DNA of 35,986 nt from Kamptonema formosum PCC 10802 (GTDB taxonomy: Bacteria > Cyanobacteriota > Cyanobacteriia > Cyanobacteriales > Oscillatoriaceae): NCBI RefSeq assembly GCF_000332335.1, contig NZ_KB235948.1:1196278-1232263 (forward strand), given 5' to 3'. Every line of letters begins with the position of its first letter. The stretch's first letter is position 1. Positions 1 through 8,653 of this stretch are shown piece by piece. The notes under the pieces are model-generated. The model saw only the letters and a list, made by a program, of their open reading frames with translations. It was not told where the DNA came from and searched no databases. The translations under genes were made by a program, and so were the position numbers.

Positions 1-1
1 A

Positions 2-205
2 TCAGCCTCGACATTGCGCACCTGGAAGAGTCGCAAGGCTGACCGGTTTGCTGAGGGCGAGCACTTTATCAGTCAGGAGGGCCAAACCCTCTGGACAGAA
101 GCTGGCGTCTCCGTTTTGCGACAGATCCAGTCCCAGAACGCAACGCTTCCATTTAGTCGCTTGAATATATCTCTCATACTGGTCAAGCTTTTATCCATTG
201 CATAG
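2..205 (+). pseudogene. 3' fragment of a gene of unknown function, fused to an IS remnant
   Basis: The frame is open from base 2, so the 5' end lies outside the window. The first ~48 residues (STLRTWKSRKADRF, then GEHFISQEGQTLWTEAG) look like genuine protein and resemble the DNA-binding-like tail seen in some cyanobacterial hypothetical proteins (from memory, not checked). After about base 150 the frame runs antisense through a transposase remnant, so the last ~18 residues are probably not native. I read it as a gene tail truncated by an insertion; the product is unknown. Confidence 0.4.
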
Positions 206-309
206 CTCAACCATATGGACATAAACAAGCGGGTGTTAAGGACAGGATAATCATTTTTAGGCAAAGAAGCCAAACGATTTTGGACAATCTTAGAGAATGA
301 GTTGAGCAC
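151..309 (-). mobile_element. IS4-like transposase, N-terminal remnant
   Basis: On the minus strand from base 309 about 53 residues read like the N-terminus of an IS4-type transposase, with the segment PKNDYPVLNTRLFMSIWL followed by SYAMDKSLTSMRDIFKRLN. The similarity stops abruptly near base 151, where the reading frame enters the antisense of the neighbouring gene fragment. A full transposase would be several hundred residues, so this is a dead fragment. No terminal inverted repeat was found at either edge. Family assignment rests on recalled sequence pattern only. Confidence 0.5.
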
Positions 310-338
310 AGGTTATTAACAGGATTGATTTGACCGTA

Positions 339-372
339 GCCCAAATCATAGCACGTTTTGGGCGCTTTTTTT
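339..372 (+). terminator. Rho-independent terminator candidate
   Basis: A perfect 7-bp stem (GCCCAAA at 339-345 pairing with TTTGGGC at 357-363) is followed after two bases by seven T's at 366-372. It would end transcription coming from the left, where only remnants remain. Confidence 0.5.
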
Positions 373-1305
373 ATGTCGAATTGTTAAGATTCAACACTTG
401 TGGGTTTTTGGGCCATAGTTCATCTATCTGAGAACCGCTATAAAAGGCCGGCTAACAAGATCCAATCAAGCGCAAATAAACTTCACAAAGCCAGAGGGTG
501 CCGCATTCAGGGGCGTGCCATTGCCGGCGGAAAGATTGCCGGCGGGCGAGGGGGAGTGTGGCGCAATTGCTTCAAAGCGATCCTCTGGGAGGTATGTTTC
601 TATTCTATCAATTTTGCCGCTTTTTGCACGCAAAGCATGCTGCCGGCACACTCCCTGAGCTCTAGGGTGCGTTACTGACAGTCCCCACTCCTACTTTTGA
701 AAGGGAGCCTCTTGTTTTTGTAGCCGCCGCAACAGTTGGGTGCGTGAAGCGCTCGCGCTCCCCGCACAGAATTAGGGCGCGGCGCTGCCGGCTCTCGCAC
801 GCGATTGCTCAGCCCGATACTAGCGCCAGCCCCTGCTATCAGGGTGTGGTTATTTATATCATAGCATGAATTTTCCCGGCGCGGTTTTGGCGGGGGAAAT
901 CTCTGCCCTAAGGTTGGCGAGCCGGTCCTGTCATGCAGATAGTTTAGACCCCTTTGATTGGATTGCCGGTGCGATATTAGGGGCGTGGCAGGACGCGCAC
1001 CTACATGGATCTCTCAAGTGTTTACTTCAAAAATAGAAGGGGATCGGGGTTTAATATTATGTCTTATGAATGGAGCCAAATCGCCTTTTCTCTTTCAACT
1101 CATCCGCACCGGCGCTTCAAGCCGCCCGCCTATCCTAACAGCCAGCAAAAGAAATCATTTTTGCACTCCCCACCTCTGGGGTGCTTTGAGCTTTCCGCAC
1201 AGCCATGATTCCCTCCCCCCGGTCAATCAGTAGCGCTGAGACGCCACACATCAACACACACCGGAAACACACCAGCACCGGCTCACACACTCTGATTGCA
1301 GCCGC

Positions 1306-1331
1306 CCCCACCGCTCTTTGAGCCGGTGGGG
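1306..1331 (+). terminator. Hairpin, possible weak terminator
   Basis: CCCCACCG at 1306-1313 pairs perfectly with CGGTGGGG at 1324-1331 across a 10-base loop and is followed by TTTGCTTT. No gene directly upstream was found for it to terminate. Confidence 0.3.
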
Positions 1332-1777
1332 TTTGCTTTCCCGAAACCTGTAGGCGGCAGCCCGTATTGCACTGCTTATCCTACCACAATTTTCTAACCC
1401 CTCATAAAACAGCACCCGCCACACCGGCACTTTCCATCCACCGCAATAAATGTCAGAGAATTTTAACCCCCGCACCCAACGGCAGAGTAATGTGGACAAA
1501 ACCACCGCCCCCGCCCGGCACCAACCGGCAGCCGGCTCCTCGCGTGGGCCAACCGGCACTCCCCAGCAGAGCGAATTCTTTAATAAAACCTTAACTTTTT
1601 CTGAAGACTTTTGTGCGAACATGAAACTACCTGTCCAGATTCATCTATCCAGTTTGGCATGCCGCTCTGTCAGCATTTAATCACCGTGTAATACAACCTT
1701 ACCTCACCTTGTAACGCCTGCAATACCAGCCAGAAAACAGAGCCGGTCTGTGTTAGCACGTAGAAAATTTCAAAAAA

Positions 1778-3460
1778 ATGACAGCAGTCAGTAAATTCAA
1801 CAATACCAAACGCCGTGAGTGGACTCACCTGTTCGCTCACTGGCGGGGCGATCTCGCCGGCGGAATCACCGCTGCAGTCGTAGCGCTGCCCCTAGCGCTG
1901 GCCTTTGCAGTGGCCAGCGGCGTCGAGCCAAAAGCCGGTCTGTACACGGCAATCGTCGCGGGAATCGTCGCCGCCATCTTCGGCGGCTCCCCCGTCCAGA
2001 TTACGGGCCCCACCGGCGCAATGGCAGTTATCTTAGTAAGTATTGTAGCAAAATATGGCCTAGAAAAAGTTTGGCTTGCCGGCGTGATGGCCGGCATCAT
2101 CCAGGTCGCCCTCGGCATAGCCAAACTCGGACGCTTGGTAAAATTTATCCCCTATCCCGTAACGGCAGGCTTTACCAATGGCATCGCCGTGATTATTTTT
2201 TGCGGCCAGCTGAACAACTTCTTTGGCCTGCAACTCCCCCGCAGCGAACATTTTATCCCTGGACTGTGGCAGACACTGACTCACTTGGAAGCAGCGAACT
2301 GGGCAGCCGTTGGGCTGGCGCTGGCGGCGATTGCCACACAGCTGATTTGGCCAAAGATTAACCGCACCATCCCCGGCTCCCTGGTGGGGCTGATTTTAGC
2401 CACAGCCCTCGCCACCGGCTTTCACCTGAGCGCTCCCACCATTGGAGCCATTCCCCAATCCCTGCCGGTGCCGCAAGGCATCCCTCACTGGAATGATTTC
2501 CGGCTGATTCGAGAGCTGGTAAATCCCGCCTTAGCCCTGGCAGCGCTGGGCAGCATAGAGTCCTTACTCTCGGCAGTCGTAGCAGACAGCTTGACCGTCA
2601 GCGAGAAGCACGACAGCGATCGCGAACTCATCGGTCAGGGCTTAGCCAATATCGTTGTGCCCTTCTTTGGCGGCATACCGGCAACCGGTGCGATCGCCCG
2701 CACCGCCGTCAATGTCCGCTCTGGCGGCAAAACCCGCCTCTCCGGCGCGATCAGCGGCGTGGCTCTCGCCATCATCGTCCTAGCCCTGGCACCCCTGGCC
2801 GGTCAAATCCCCCTCGCCGCCCTCGCCGGCATCCTAATGGTGACCAGCATGCGCATGATGGAATGGGAAGCCATCGGCTTAATGCTGCGCTCCACCTATT
2901 CCGACTTCGCCGTCATGCTCCTCACCTGGCTGGTCACCATCTGCTTTGACCTGGTTCTCGCCGTAGAAGTCGGCTTAATCGCCGCCGGCGCACTGTTTAT
3001 CAAACGCATGAGCGAGCTGAGCATGGGGAAAATGCCAGAAACCGAAGTCTTCCCCCCAGGCGTCCCCTTAGAATTAGGCAAGCACATCGCAGTTTACCGC
3101 GTAGACGGACCCGTATTCTTCGGCGCGGCAGAGCGGTTCGCCACCTTGCTGCGGGACATGCCAGAAGTGAAAGCCCTAATTTTGCGGATGCGCTTCGTCC
3201 CCAACATGGATGTCACCGGCTTAGTGGCGCTCGAAGACATTTACCGCGAACTCAAACACCGCAATTGCCGGCTGATTCTCAGCGGCTTGCAGCCAGAAGT
3301 GCAGCAGCTTTTAGAGCGCAGCGGCTTGCTCGGCAAAATCGGCACAGAAAACTGTTTTGACACCACCGGTGCGGCGATTTGCTCCCTCACCCACCTGCTC
3401 GACGGAGCCAGCAGCCACACCGCCGCTGCAACTCCCCAGTCTGAAACCCGGACGGCTTAA
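1778..3460 (+). CDS. SulP family inorganic anion transporter with STAS domain
   Basis: A 560-residue inner-membrane carrier of the SulP/SLC26 family, which moves sulfate, bicarbonate or similar anions. Residues ~25-430 are strongly hydrophobic with repeated Ala/Gly-rich membrane segments; the SulP signature region appears near the start (GGITAAVVALPLALAF, then ITGPTGAMAV). A cytoplasmic STAS domain occupies ~440-541 and carries the D-V-T-G motif in place of the usual DSG/DTG loop. Length is normal. It differs from the classical cyanobacterial bicarbonate carrier BicA in the ITGPTG segment, so the substrate is open. The downstream gene encodes an exported carbonic-anhydrase-like protein, which makes bicarbonate a reasonable guess. 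The start ATG follows a run of A's without a clear ribosome-binding site. A hairpin at 3496-3524 separates the two genes. Confidence 0.9.
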   Translation: MTAVSKFNNTKRREWTHLFAHWRGDLAGGITAAVVALPLALAFAVASGVEPKAGLYTAIVAGIVAAIFGGSPVQITGPTGAMAVILVSIVAKYGLEKVWLAGVMAGIIQVALGIAKLGRLVKFIPYPVTAGFTNGIAVIIFCGQLNNFFGLQLPRSEHFIPGLWQTLTHLEAANWAAVGLALAAIATQLIWPKINRTIPGSLVGLILATALATGFHLSAPTIGAIPQSLPVPQGIPHWNDFRLIRELVNPALALAALGSIESLLSAVVADSLTVSEKHDSDRELIGQGLANIVVPFFGGIPATGAIARTAVNVRSGGKTRLSGAISGVALAIIVLALAPLAGQIPLAALAGILMVTSMRMMEWEAIGLMLRSTYSDFAVMLLTWLVTICFDLVLAVEVGLIAAGALFIKRMSELSMGKMPETEVFPPGVPLELGKHIAVYRVDGPVFFGAAERFATLLRDMPEVKALILRMRFVPNMDVTGLVALEDIYRELKHRNCRLILSGLQPEVQQLLERSGLLGKIGTENCFDTTGAAICSLTHLLDGASSHTAAATPQSETRTA

Positions 3461-3495
3461 CCCCACCGGCGAAAACCCCAAATAGCAAACTTGAC

Positions 3496-3524
3496 AAACC
3501 CGGTTTCTTGAAGAAACCGGGTTT
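3496..3524. repeat. 29-bp palindrome, copy 1 (central base G)
   Basis: The 14-base arm AAACCCGGTTTCTT is followed by one central base (G at 3510) and the perfect reverse complement, then TTTTTG. It begins 35 bp after the SulP stop codon and could terminate that transcript. Four further copies lie at 8654, 20129, 34630 and 34804. Confidence 0.8.
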
Positions 3525-3602
3525 TTGTGTGATGATATAGCCTCGTTCCCTAGCTCAGCCTCCGCCTGTCAATTTTCGCAACCTCACCAAAGGTAGTATT
3601 CT

Positions 3603-4166
3603 ATGAAACACAGTTCTAATTGCCCCCCGAAATGCCCGATGTGTGCCGGGGTCAGCCGCCGGCATTTTCTGCGCTCCCTCTTGCCTGGTGCCCTCGCCCT
3701 TTCCGTCCTGTCAGCCGCCGAGCCGGCGAGAGCGGAACACACCGCCAAAGCCCTAGTTCTCAGCTGCATTGACTTTCGCTTCCTCGAAGCAGAGCGCTAC
3801 TTGCTCGCCCTGAAAAATCTCAGCAATCAGTACGACTGGACAGCCCTTGCCGGCGCTTCCCTCGCCTTGAGCGGATTTCCCAACGGGGCTGACACCGATG
3901 CGTTTTGGGACCAGCTGGAGATATCCTACAAACTGAACCACATCAAAAAAGTCATCATCCTCGACCATCAAGACTGCGGAGCTTATGCGTTGAAAGTAGA
4001 CCCGAATTTGACCCAGAATTTCGATCGAGAGCTGAAAGTCCACTCAGATTATTTGAATCTGGCTTACTGGTCGATTCGCGACCGCTATCGGGACCTGAAT
4101 GTCGAGCTGTATTTTGTAACGCAGAATACGGAGTTAAAGGCAGTCGTGCCGGTGGCGCGAGGCTAA
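3603..4166 (+). CDS. Tat-exported beta-carbonic-anhydrase-like protein
   Basis: A 187-residue protein. Residues 1-45 hold a twin-arginine signal (SRRHFLRSLLPGALALS) ending in an Ala-rich cleavage region near AEPARAE, so the product is probably exported folded. The mature part carries the beta-carbonic anhydrase zinc-site pattern: C-I-D-F-R (Cys ligand with the Asp-Arg dyad) near residue 56 and H-Q-D-C (His and Cys ligands) near 122. Overall sequence is divergent and shorter than typical beta-CAs (~200-270 residues). A Cys-rich stretch (NCPPKCPMC) lies just before the Tat motif, which is odd. Interconversion of CO2 and bicarbonate outside the cytoplasm is the likely activity, consistent with the preceding SulP carrier. 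Activity is inferred from conserved ligands only. Confidence 0.75.
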   Translation: MKHSSNCPPKCPMCAGVSRRHFLRSLLPGALALSVLSAAEPARAEHTAKALVLSCIDFRFLEAERYLLALKNLSNQYDWTALAGASLALSGFPNGADTDAFWDQLEISYKLNHIKKVIILDHQDCGAYALKVDPNLTQNFDRELKVHSDYLNLAYWSIRDRYRDLNVELYFVTQNTELKAVVPVARG

Positions 4167-4174
4167 GGGAGGGA

Positions 4175-4262
4175 TTTTTTTATGAACCGCCGCCGTGAAA
4201 AAGCGCCAAGGAAGATTAGGAGGAGAGGATGATGCGCCGATGCCGGTTTTGAGGAATGGCGC
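4175..4262 (-). pseudogene. Second 3'-end remnant of a GxxExxY gene
   Basis: Bases ~4200-4258 repeat, with mismatches, the last ~50 bases of the GxxExxY gene at 4373-4421 (the shared block includes AGGAGGAGAGGATGATGCG). The same flanking string (CGCCAAGGAAGATTAGG) precedes both. It looks like the tail of a lost tandem copy. Confidence 0.45.
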
Positions 4263-4329
4263 TCTTCTCTTGGCGTCCTTGGCGTCTGCCCTGCGGGAAG
4301 CCGCTATCGCGTCTATGGCGGTTCATTCC
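4262..4329. repeat. 68-bp direct repeat, copy A
   Basis: Nearly identical to 4938-5005, differing at about three positions; both contain CTGCGGGAAGCCGCTATCGC and end in GGCGGTTCATTCC. The two copies bracket the GxxExxY pseudogene. Confidence 0.8.
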
Positions 4330-4372
4330 TTTTTTTTACGAACCGCCAAGACGCCAAGAGCGCCAAGGAAGA

Positions 4373-4932
4373 TTAGGAGGAGAGGATGATGCGGCGGATA
4401 CCGTCTTTGAGGACGGGAACGTTGAAATTAATGAGAAGGGCGAGGGAATGGTTAGTAATTTTTAGGAAGGAGCGAACTTGAGCTTCATGGATATGAGCTA
4501 AATTTTCTATCTCTTTAATTTCAATGACCAACCCACCCCCCACCAAAAAATTTAATCTACCTTCTCCAACCACAGAACCCCTGTATAGCAGTAGCCACTT
4601 AGATTAGGACATTAAACCTTCAGGGCAGGCGTTAGCGCAGCGGCGCGTTAGCGCTACGCCGTACCTACGTCTATATCCCAGCAGTAATATGGGTTAGAAC
4701 AATAGGAGCGGGAGTGGGGGGGTGCAAAAGAGGCCAAAATGTACGAACCTAAGTGCATAATGCTATACCTCACCTCTACCGACTTCTGCGGCTCAAACGA
4801 TATGCCCCGCTCCCGCAATTCTATCTCCAGCGACTTCTGATGCACCGACTCCACAAACCCTGGGCCCAACTCCCGGTGCACTTGAATCGCCGCCCCAATT
4901 ACGGCATGGGCAAACCAGTCTAATTCCTCACT
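4373..4932 (-). pseudogene. GxxExxY (PDDEXK_3) family protein, split by a MITE
   Basis: Two minus-strand pieces encode the halves of a small PD-(D/E)XK-nuclease-like GxxExxY protein: the N-terminal part (AHAVIGAAIQVHRELGPGF, then SLEIELRERGISFE) upstream and the C-terminal part (VGEGRLNFLV, EIKEIE, LLINFNVPVLKDGIRRIIL) ending at 4373. A 184-bp element (4584-4767) sits between them at a TA. Removing it with one TA restores the unbroken frame VRYRGSVVGEGRLNF. The gene shows older decay too: the usual catalytic Asp in GxxRxD appears as Asn (GRLN), and I find no in-frame ATG before the first conserved residues, only GTG at 4881. The family is known from cyanobacteria and planctomycetes; its function is not established. 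Confidence 0.8.
4584..4767. mobile_element. MITE-1 copy a, inserted in the GxxExxY gene
   Basis: A 184-bp element with imperfect ~27-bp terminal inverted repeats beginning TATAGCAGTA and, read from the other end, TATAGCATTA. Both termini carry the shared block CACTTAG. The outermost TA at both ends fits TA target-site duplication, as in IS630/Tc1-mariner-mobilised MITEs (family inference). It has no coding capacity. Flanks rejoin in frame when it is excised in silico. A related copy is at 17285-17419. Confidence 0.8.
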
Positions 4933-4937
4933 TGGCT

Positions 4938-5005
4938 CTCTTCTCTTGGCTTCCTTGGCGTCTGCACTGCGGGAAGCCGCTATCGCGTCTATGGCGGTTC
5001 ATTCC
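4938..5005. repeat. 68-bp direct repeat, copy B
   Basis: Partner of 4262-4329. It lies immediately upstream of the GxxExxY pseudogene and ~56 bp before valS, so the pseudogene is bracketed by this repeat pair. Confidence 0.8.
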
Positions 5006-5061
5006 CTCTCCCCCCCTATCCCTATGGCACAATCTTAATATAAACCCCAAGATCCTGACTG

Positions 5062-7815
5062 ATGACTCCAACCCTCCCCCCCCAGTACGACCCATTCGCC
5101 ACAGAAGCCAAATGGCAACAATACTGGGAAGAACACCAAACTTTCAAAGCTGACCCCGCTGCCGGCGGCACACCTTACTGCATCGTCATCCCGCCGCCCA
5201 ACGTCACCGGCAGCCTGCACATGGGCCACGCCTTCAATAACGCCCTGATTGACACTCTCGTGCGCTACCACCGCATGCGCGGCGACAGCGCTCTTTACCT
5301 TCCCGGAACTGACCACGCCAGCATAGCAGTGCAGACGATTCTGGAAAAGCAGCTGAAGGCGGAAGGCAAAACCCGCTTTGACCTCGGGCGCGAGAAGTTC
5401 CTGGAACGCGCTTGGCAGTGGAAGGCACAGTCCGGCGGCACGATTGTTGGGCAGCTGCGCCGGCTGGGTGTGTCGGTGGACTGGACGCGGGAACGCTTTA
5501 CGATGGATGAGGGTTTGTCGAAAGCGGTGCTGGAAGCTTTTGTGCGCCTCTACGACGAAGGGCTGATCTACCGGGGCAAGTATATGGTGAACTGGTGCCC
5601 GGCGTCGCAGTCGGCTGTCTCGGATTTGGAGGTGGACAGTCAGGAGGTGAGTGGCCACCTCTGGCACTTCCGCTACCCCCTCACGGATGGTTCGGGATTT
5701 CTGGAAGTGGCGACGACTCGTCCAGAAACGATGCTGGGCGATACCGCTGTGGCGGTGAACCCTAATGATGAGCGCTACAAGCATTGGGCCGGTAAAACAC
5801 TTAAGTTGCCGATTATGGAGCGGGAGATTCCGGTAATTGCCGATGAGCTGGTTGACCCAGAATTCGGCACCGGCTGCGTGAAAGTAACGCCAGCACACGA
5901 CCCAAATGACTTTGAGATGGGCCGCCGCCACGCGCTGCCGTTTATTAATATAATGAATAAAGACGGCAGTTTAAATGAAAATGCGGGGCCGTTCCAGGGT
6001 CAGGACCGGTTTGTGGCGCGCAAGAATGTGGTCCACCGGCTAGAGGAAGATGGCTTCCTGGTGAAGGTGGAGGATTACAAGCACACGGTCCCGTACAGCG
6101 ATCGCGCTAAGGTGCCGGTGGAACCCCTGATCTCTACGCAGTGGTTTGTGAGCATTCGCCCTCTGGCTGACCGGGCTCTGGCTTGCCTGGACGAGAAGAA
6201 CTCGCCGGCATTTGTGCCGGAACGCTGGACGAAGGTCTATCGCGACTGGCTGGTGAAAATTAAGGACTGGTGCGTCTCTCGCCAGCTGTGGTGGGGGCAC
6301 CAAATTCCAGCTTGGTACGCCGTTAGCGAGACGGGTGGCGAGATAGCCGACGAGACGCCGTTTGTGGTGGCTCGCAGTGAGGCGGAAGCGCGGGAAAAAG
6401 CAATAGCACAATTTGGGGAAAATGTCAAGCTGGAGCAAGACCCAGATGTGCTGGACACTTGGTTTTCTTCCGGGCTGTGGCCTTTCTCGACGCTGGGCTG
6501 GCCGGAACAGACGCCGGATCTGGCTTGCTATTACCCGACGAGCACTCTGGTGACGGGATTCGACATCATCTTTTTCTGGGTGGCGAGAATGACGATGATG
6601 GCGGGCCAGTTTACGGGACAGATGCCGTTTAAGGATGTGTACATCCACGGGCTGGTGCTCGATGAGAATGGCAAGAAGATGTCTAAGTCGGCGGGGAATG
6701 GCATTGACCCGCTGCTGCTGATTGACAAGTACGGGACAGACGCCCTGCGCTACACGCTGATTAGGGAAGTGGCGGGTGCCGGTCAGGATATCCGTTTGGA
6801 GTATAATCGCGAGACGGATGAGTCGGCGACGGTGCAGGCGTCGCGCAATTTTACGAACAAGCTGTGGAACGCTTCCCGGTTTGTGATGATGAATCTGGAG
6901 GGGCAGACACCGGCGCAATTGGGGAACCCCCCTCACCCCCTAACCCCCTCTCCCACAAGGGGAGAGGGGGAACTGGAACTGTCTGACCGCTGGATTCTTT
7001 CGCGCTACCATCAGGTGGTGCGCTCTACCGGCAACTGTATCGAAAGTTATGGTTTGGGGGAAGCGGCGAAGGGACTCTATGAGTTTATTTGGGGCGATTT
7101 TTGCGACTGGTACATTGAGCTGGTGAAATCGCGGCTGCAAAAAGATGGGCCGGCACCGTCAAGGAGGGTGGCGCAGCAGGTGCTGGCGCAGGTGCTCGAA
7201 GGGATTCTCAAGTTGCTGCACCCGTTTATGCCGCACATTACTGAGGAAATTTGGCACACGCTGACGCAAGCCGGTGAGGGGCAAAGTCTGGCGCTGCAAT
7301 CCTATCCTGTGGCGGATGCCGGTCTGATTGACACGGGGCTGGAGCAAGACTTTGAGCTGCTGATTGGGGCGATTCGGACTGTGCGCAATTTGCGGGCGGC
7401 GGCGGATATTAAACCTGGGGTGAGGGTGCCGGTGATTTTGCAAAGCGAGAGCCAGCGGGAGCGCCAAATCTTGACATCTGGGGAGTCTTATATTAAGGAT
7501 TTGGCTAAGGTTGAGCAGCTGACGGTGACACCGGCGCTGGAAAGTGAGCTGAAATCTACGATGGCCGGTGTGGTGGGTACGGTGCAGGTGCTGATTCCCC
7601 TTGCCGGTGTGGTGGATGTGGGCGCTCTGCGGGCTAAGTTAGAAAAAAATTTGGCGAAGGTGGAAGCGGAAGCGAAATCCCATGCGGCTAAGCTGGGCAA
7701 TCCCAATTTTGTGGCGCGAGCGAAGCCTGAAGTGGTTCGGGGAGCGCAGGAGGCTCTGGCTGAGGCACAGAAACAGGCGGAAATTCTCCGCGATCGGCTC
7801 GATCAACTCAGTTAG
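5062..7815 (+). CDS. valS: Valyl-tRNA synthetase
   Basis: A 917-residue class Ia aminoacyl-tRNA synthetase that charges tRNA-Val in the cytoplasm. The HIGH-type motif ([15 protein letters not shown]) is near residue 52, the KMSKS motif ([14 protein letters not shown]) near 538, the editing domain lies between them, and a C-terminal coiled-coil arm starts around 855. Length fits the family. ATG at 5062 gives the expected start ([16 protein letters not shown]). An oddity sits at residues ~620-636: [15 protein letters not shown] is encoded by a GC-rich palindromic intergenic-type repeat (6925-6972) inserted in frame between the catalytic core and the anticodon-binding domain. A perfect palindrome of the same style follows 31 bases after the stop. 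The antisense ORFs across this gene are shadows. Confidence 0.97.
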   Translation: MTPTLPPQYDPFATEAKWQQYWEEHQTFKADPAAGGTPYCIVIPPPNVTGSLHMGHAFNNALIDTLVRYHRMRGDSALYLPGTDHASIAVQTILEKQLKAEGKTRFDLGREKFLERAWQWKAQSGGTIVGQLRRLGVSVDWTRERFTMDEGLSKAVLEAFVRLYDEGLIYRGKYMVNWCPASQSAVSDLEVDSQEVSGHLWHFRYPLTDGSGFLEVATTRPETMLGDTAVAVNPNDERYKHWAGKTLKLPIMEREIPVIADELVDPEFGTGCVKVTPAHDPNDFEMGRRHALPFINIMNKDGSLNENAGPFQGQDRFVARKNVVHRLEEDGFLVKVEDYKHTVPYSDRAKVPVEPLISTQWFVSIRPLADRALACLDEKNSPAFVPERWTKVYRDWLVKIKDWCVSRQLWWGHQIPAWYAVSETGGEIADETPFVVARSEAEAREKAIAQFGENVKLEQDPDVLDTWFSSGLWPFSTLGWPEQTPDLACYYPTSTLVTGFDIIFFWVARMTMMAGQFTGQMPFKDVYIHGLVLDENGKKMSKSAGNGIDPLLLIDKYGTDALRYTLIREVAGAGQDIRLEYNRETDESATVQASRNFTNKLWNASRFVMMNLEGQTPAQLGNPPHPLTPSPTRGEGELELSDRWILSRYHQVVRSTGNCIESYGLGEAAKGLYEFIWGDFCDWYIELVKSRLQKDGPAPSRRVAQQVLAQVLEGILKLLHPFMPHITEEIWHTLTQAGEGQSLALQSYPVADAGLIDTGLEQDFELLIGAIRTVRNLRAAADIKPGVRVPVILQSESQRERQILTSGESYIKDLAKVEQLTVTPALESELKSTMAGVVGTVQVLIPLAGVVDVGALRAKLEKNLAKVEAEAKSHAAKLGNPNFVARAKPEVVRGAQEALAEAQKQAEILRDRLDQLS
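6925..6972. repeat. Palindromic repeat translated inside valS
   Basis: CCCCCTCTCCC at 6944-6954 pairs perfectly with GGGAGAGGGGG at 6960-6970 over a 5-base loop, preceded by CCCCTCACCCCCTAA. The element length keeps the valS frame open. Related G/C-rich palindromes are at 7846 and 8500. Confidence 0.75.
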
Positions 7816-7845
7816 GAGTCTGTGGGGTGCGCCCTCTCTCTTCTC

Positions 7846-7869
7846 CCCCTCCCCGCTAGCGGGGAGGGG
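7846..7869. repeat. Perfect 24-bp palindrome after valS
   Basis: Each 12-base arm reads CCCCTCCCCGCT inward, and the element is centred on TA at 7857-7858. It begins 31 bp after the valS stop, so it may help end the transcript, although no T-run follows. Same CCCCTCCCC/GGGGAGGGG style as the repeats inside valS and the next gene. Confidence 0.7.
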
Positions 7870-8007
7870 TTGGGGTGCCGGGTTGCCAGTGCCGGTGCCC
7901 AAGCGTGTGCGGCTGCGATAAATTTGCCACATTGGCAATTGTGGAGTGTGAGACGCTGTAAAATAGAAGTGAGAGCTAAAAACAAACCCTAGCCAGAGAT
8001 TGAGGCA

Positions 8008-8529
8008 ATGCTGTATCTAGCCCAGGTGCAAAAGAAAGGGTTCTTAGGGAAAGCCGGCTTGCGACTGCTGGCTCGCCAAAGAACTGAAGACACTTGGGCT
8101 GCGGTTGCCGGTGAAGAGGCTATCATCTCTGCGGAGATCCCCCAATCCCTGGGTGAGGGTGCGCTTGTTTTAGTGGAGTTTTCCTCGAACCGGGAGATTG
8201 TGAGGATGGGAGATGCCAGCGGCTGGGTTGTGGGGCTGGTGCGGGACTATCTCAGCAAGGGGATCGCACCGGCGTTCTTGCAGCAAGAAGCTGAGCGAGT
8301 TGAGCAGTGGCGGCAGTCGCTGACGCTGCAGAGCCAGGAGATCGCCCGCCGCACCCTGGAGCTGGAAGCGCGACGGGAGCAACTTCAACAGCTCGAAGAA
8401 GAGCTGAGGCGGGAAAAGAAGAAATTGGAATTGCTGGCGGCGCAGCTGCCGGTTAAAACTGACGCCGGACAATTGCGGGATGAACCCCACCCCCAACCGC
8501 CTCCCCGCGCATGGGGAGGGGGCTATTAA
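8008..8529 (+). CDS. Short HmpF-like coiled-coil protein
   Basis: A 173-residue protein. Its N-terminus (MLYLAQVQKKGFLGKAG, then LKLL-like RLLARQ, TWAAVAGEE, EGALVLVEFSSNREI) resembles, from memory, the N-terminal region of HmpF, a pilus-associated motility protein of filamentous cyanobacteria that is usually several hundred residues long. Residues ~93-150 form a charged coiled coil (EQWRQSLTLQSQEIARR, then REQLQQLEEELRREKKK). The last ~17 residues (EPHPQPPPRAWGGGY) and the stop codon come from a palindromic repeat at 8481-8527, so the natural C-terminus was probably replaced. A small paralogue or truncated HmpF are both possible. Downstream sequence shows no continuation of the coiled coil. 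Confidence 0.7.
   Translation: MLYLAQVQKKGFLGKAGLRLLARQRTEDTWAAVAGEEAIISAEIPQSLGEGALVLVEFSSNREIVRMGDASGWVVGLVRDYLSKGIAPAFLQQEAERVEQWRQSLTLQSQEIARRTLELEARREQLQQLEEELRREKKKLELLAAQLPVKTDAGQLRDEPHPQPPPRAWGGGY
8481..8527. repeat. Palindromic repeat forming the HmpF-like C-terminus
   Basis: CCTCCCC at 8500-8506 pairs with GGGGAGG at 8513-8519, preceded by CCCCACCCCCAACCG. The coding frame of the HmpF-like gene enters the element and stops at its edge. Confidence 0.65.
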
Positions 8530-8616
8530 ACAGGACTTAGGCAGCGACCTCAATTGTGTGGTGAGTTGCGCTAGCGCTGCTTGCCCATTGAAAGGAGGCA
8601 GAGCCTCCAAAGCGGC

Positions 8617-8641
8617 GTTCCCAGGCTCCGCCTGGGAACGA
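8617..8641. repeat. GTTCCCAG/CTGGGAAC hairpin
   Basis: CGTTCCCAGGC pairs with GCCTGGGAACG across a short loop. A similar hairpin lies at 17683-17707. It lies between two convergent genes. Confidence 0.65.
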
Positions 8642-8653
8642 GAGGACAGCCAG

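Larger units (their letters stand above)
310..1777. other. Gene-poor stretch upstream of the SulP gene
   Basis: About 1.47 kb without a convincing gene. Short ORFs exist on both strands but have low-complexity or arginine/proline-rich translations and overlap each other. It holds the terminator at 339-372, one end of the MITE-2 repeat family at 420-442 (TCATCTATCTGAGAACCGC), and a hairpin at 1306-1331 with an 8-bp perfect stem (CCCCACCG / CGGTGGGG) followed by TTT. I see no tRNA or recognised RNA. Confidence 0.6.

Noticed and set aside
400-1680. Several 60-120 codon ORFs upstream of the SulP gene
   Set aside because: They overlap each other on both strands, have odd composition and no recognisable motif.
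5035-6936. Two long minus-strand ORFs (298 residues each) opposite valS
   Set aside because: They are antisense shadows of a well-conserved gene; translations are His/Arg-rich without family features.
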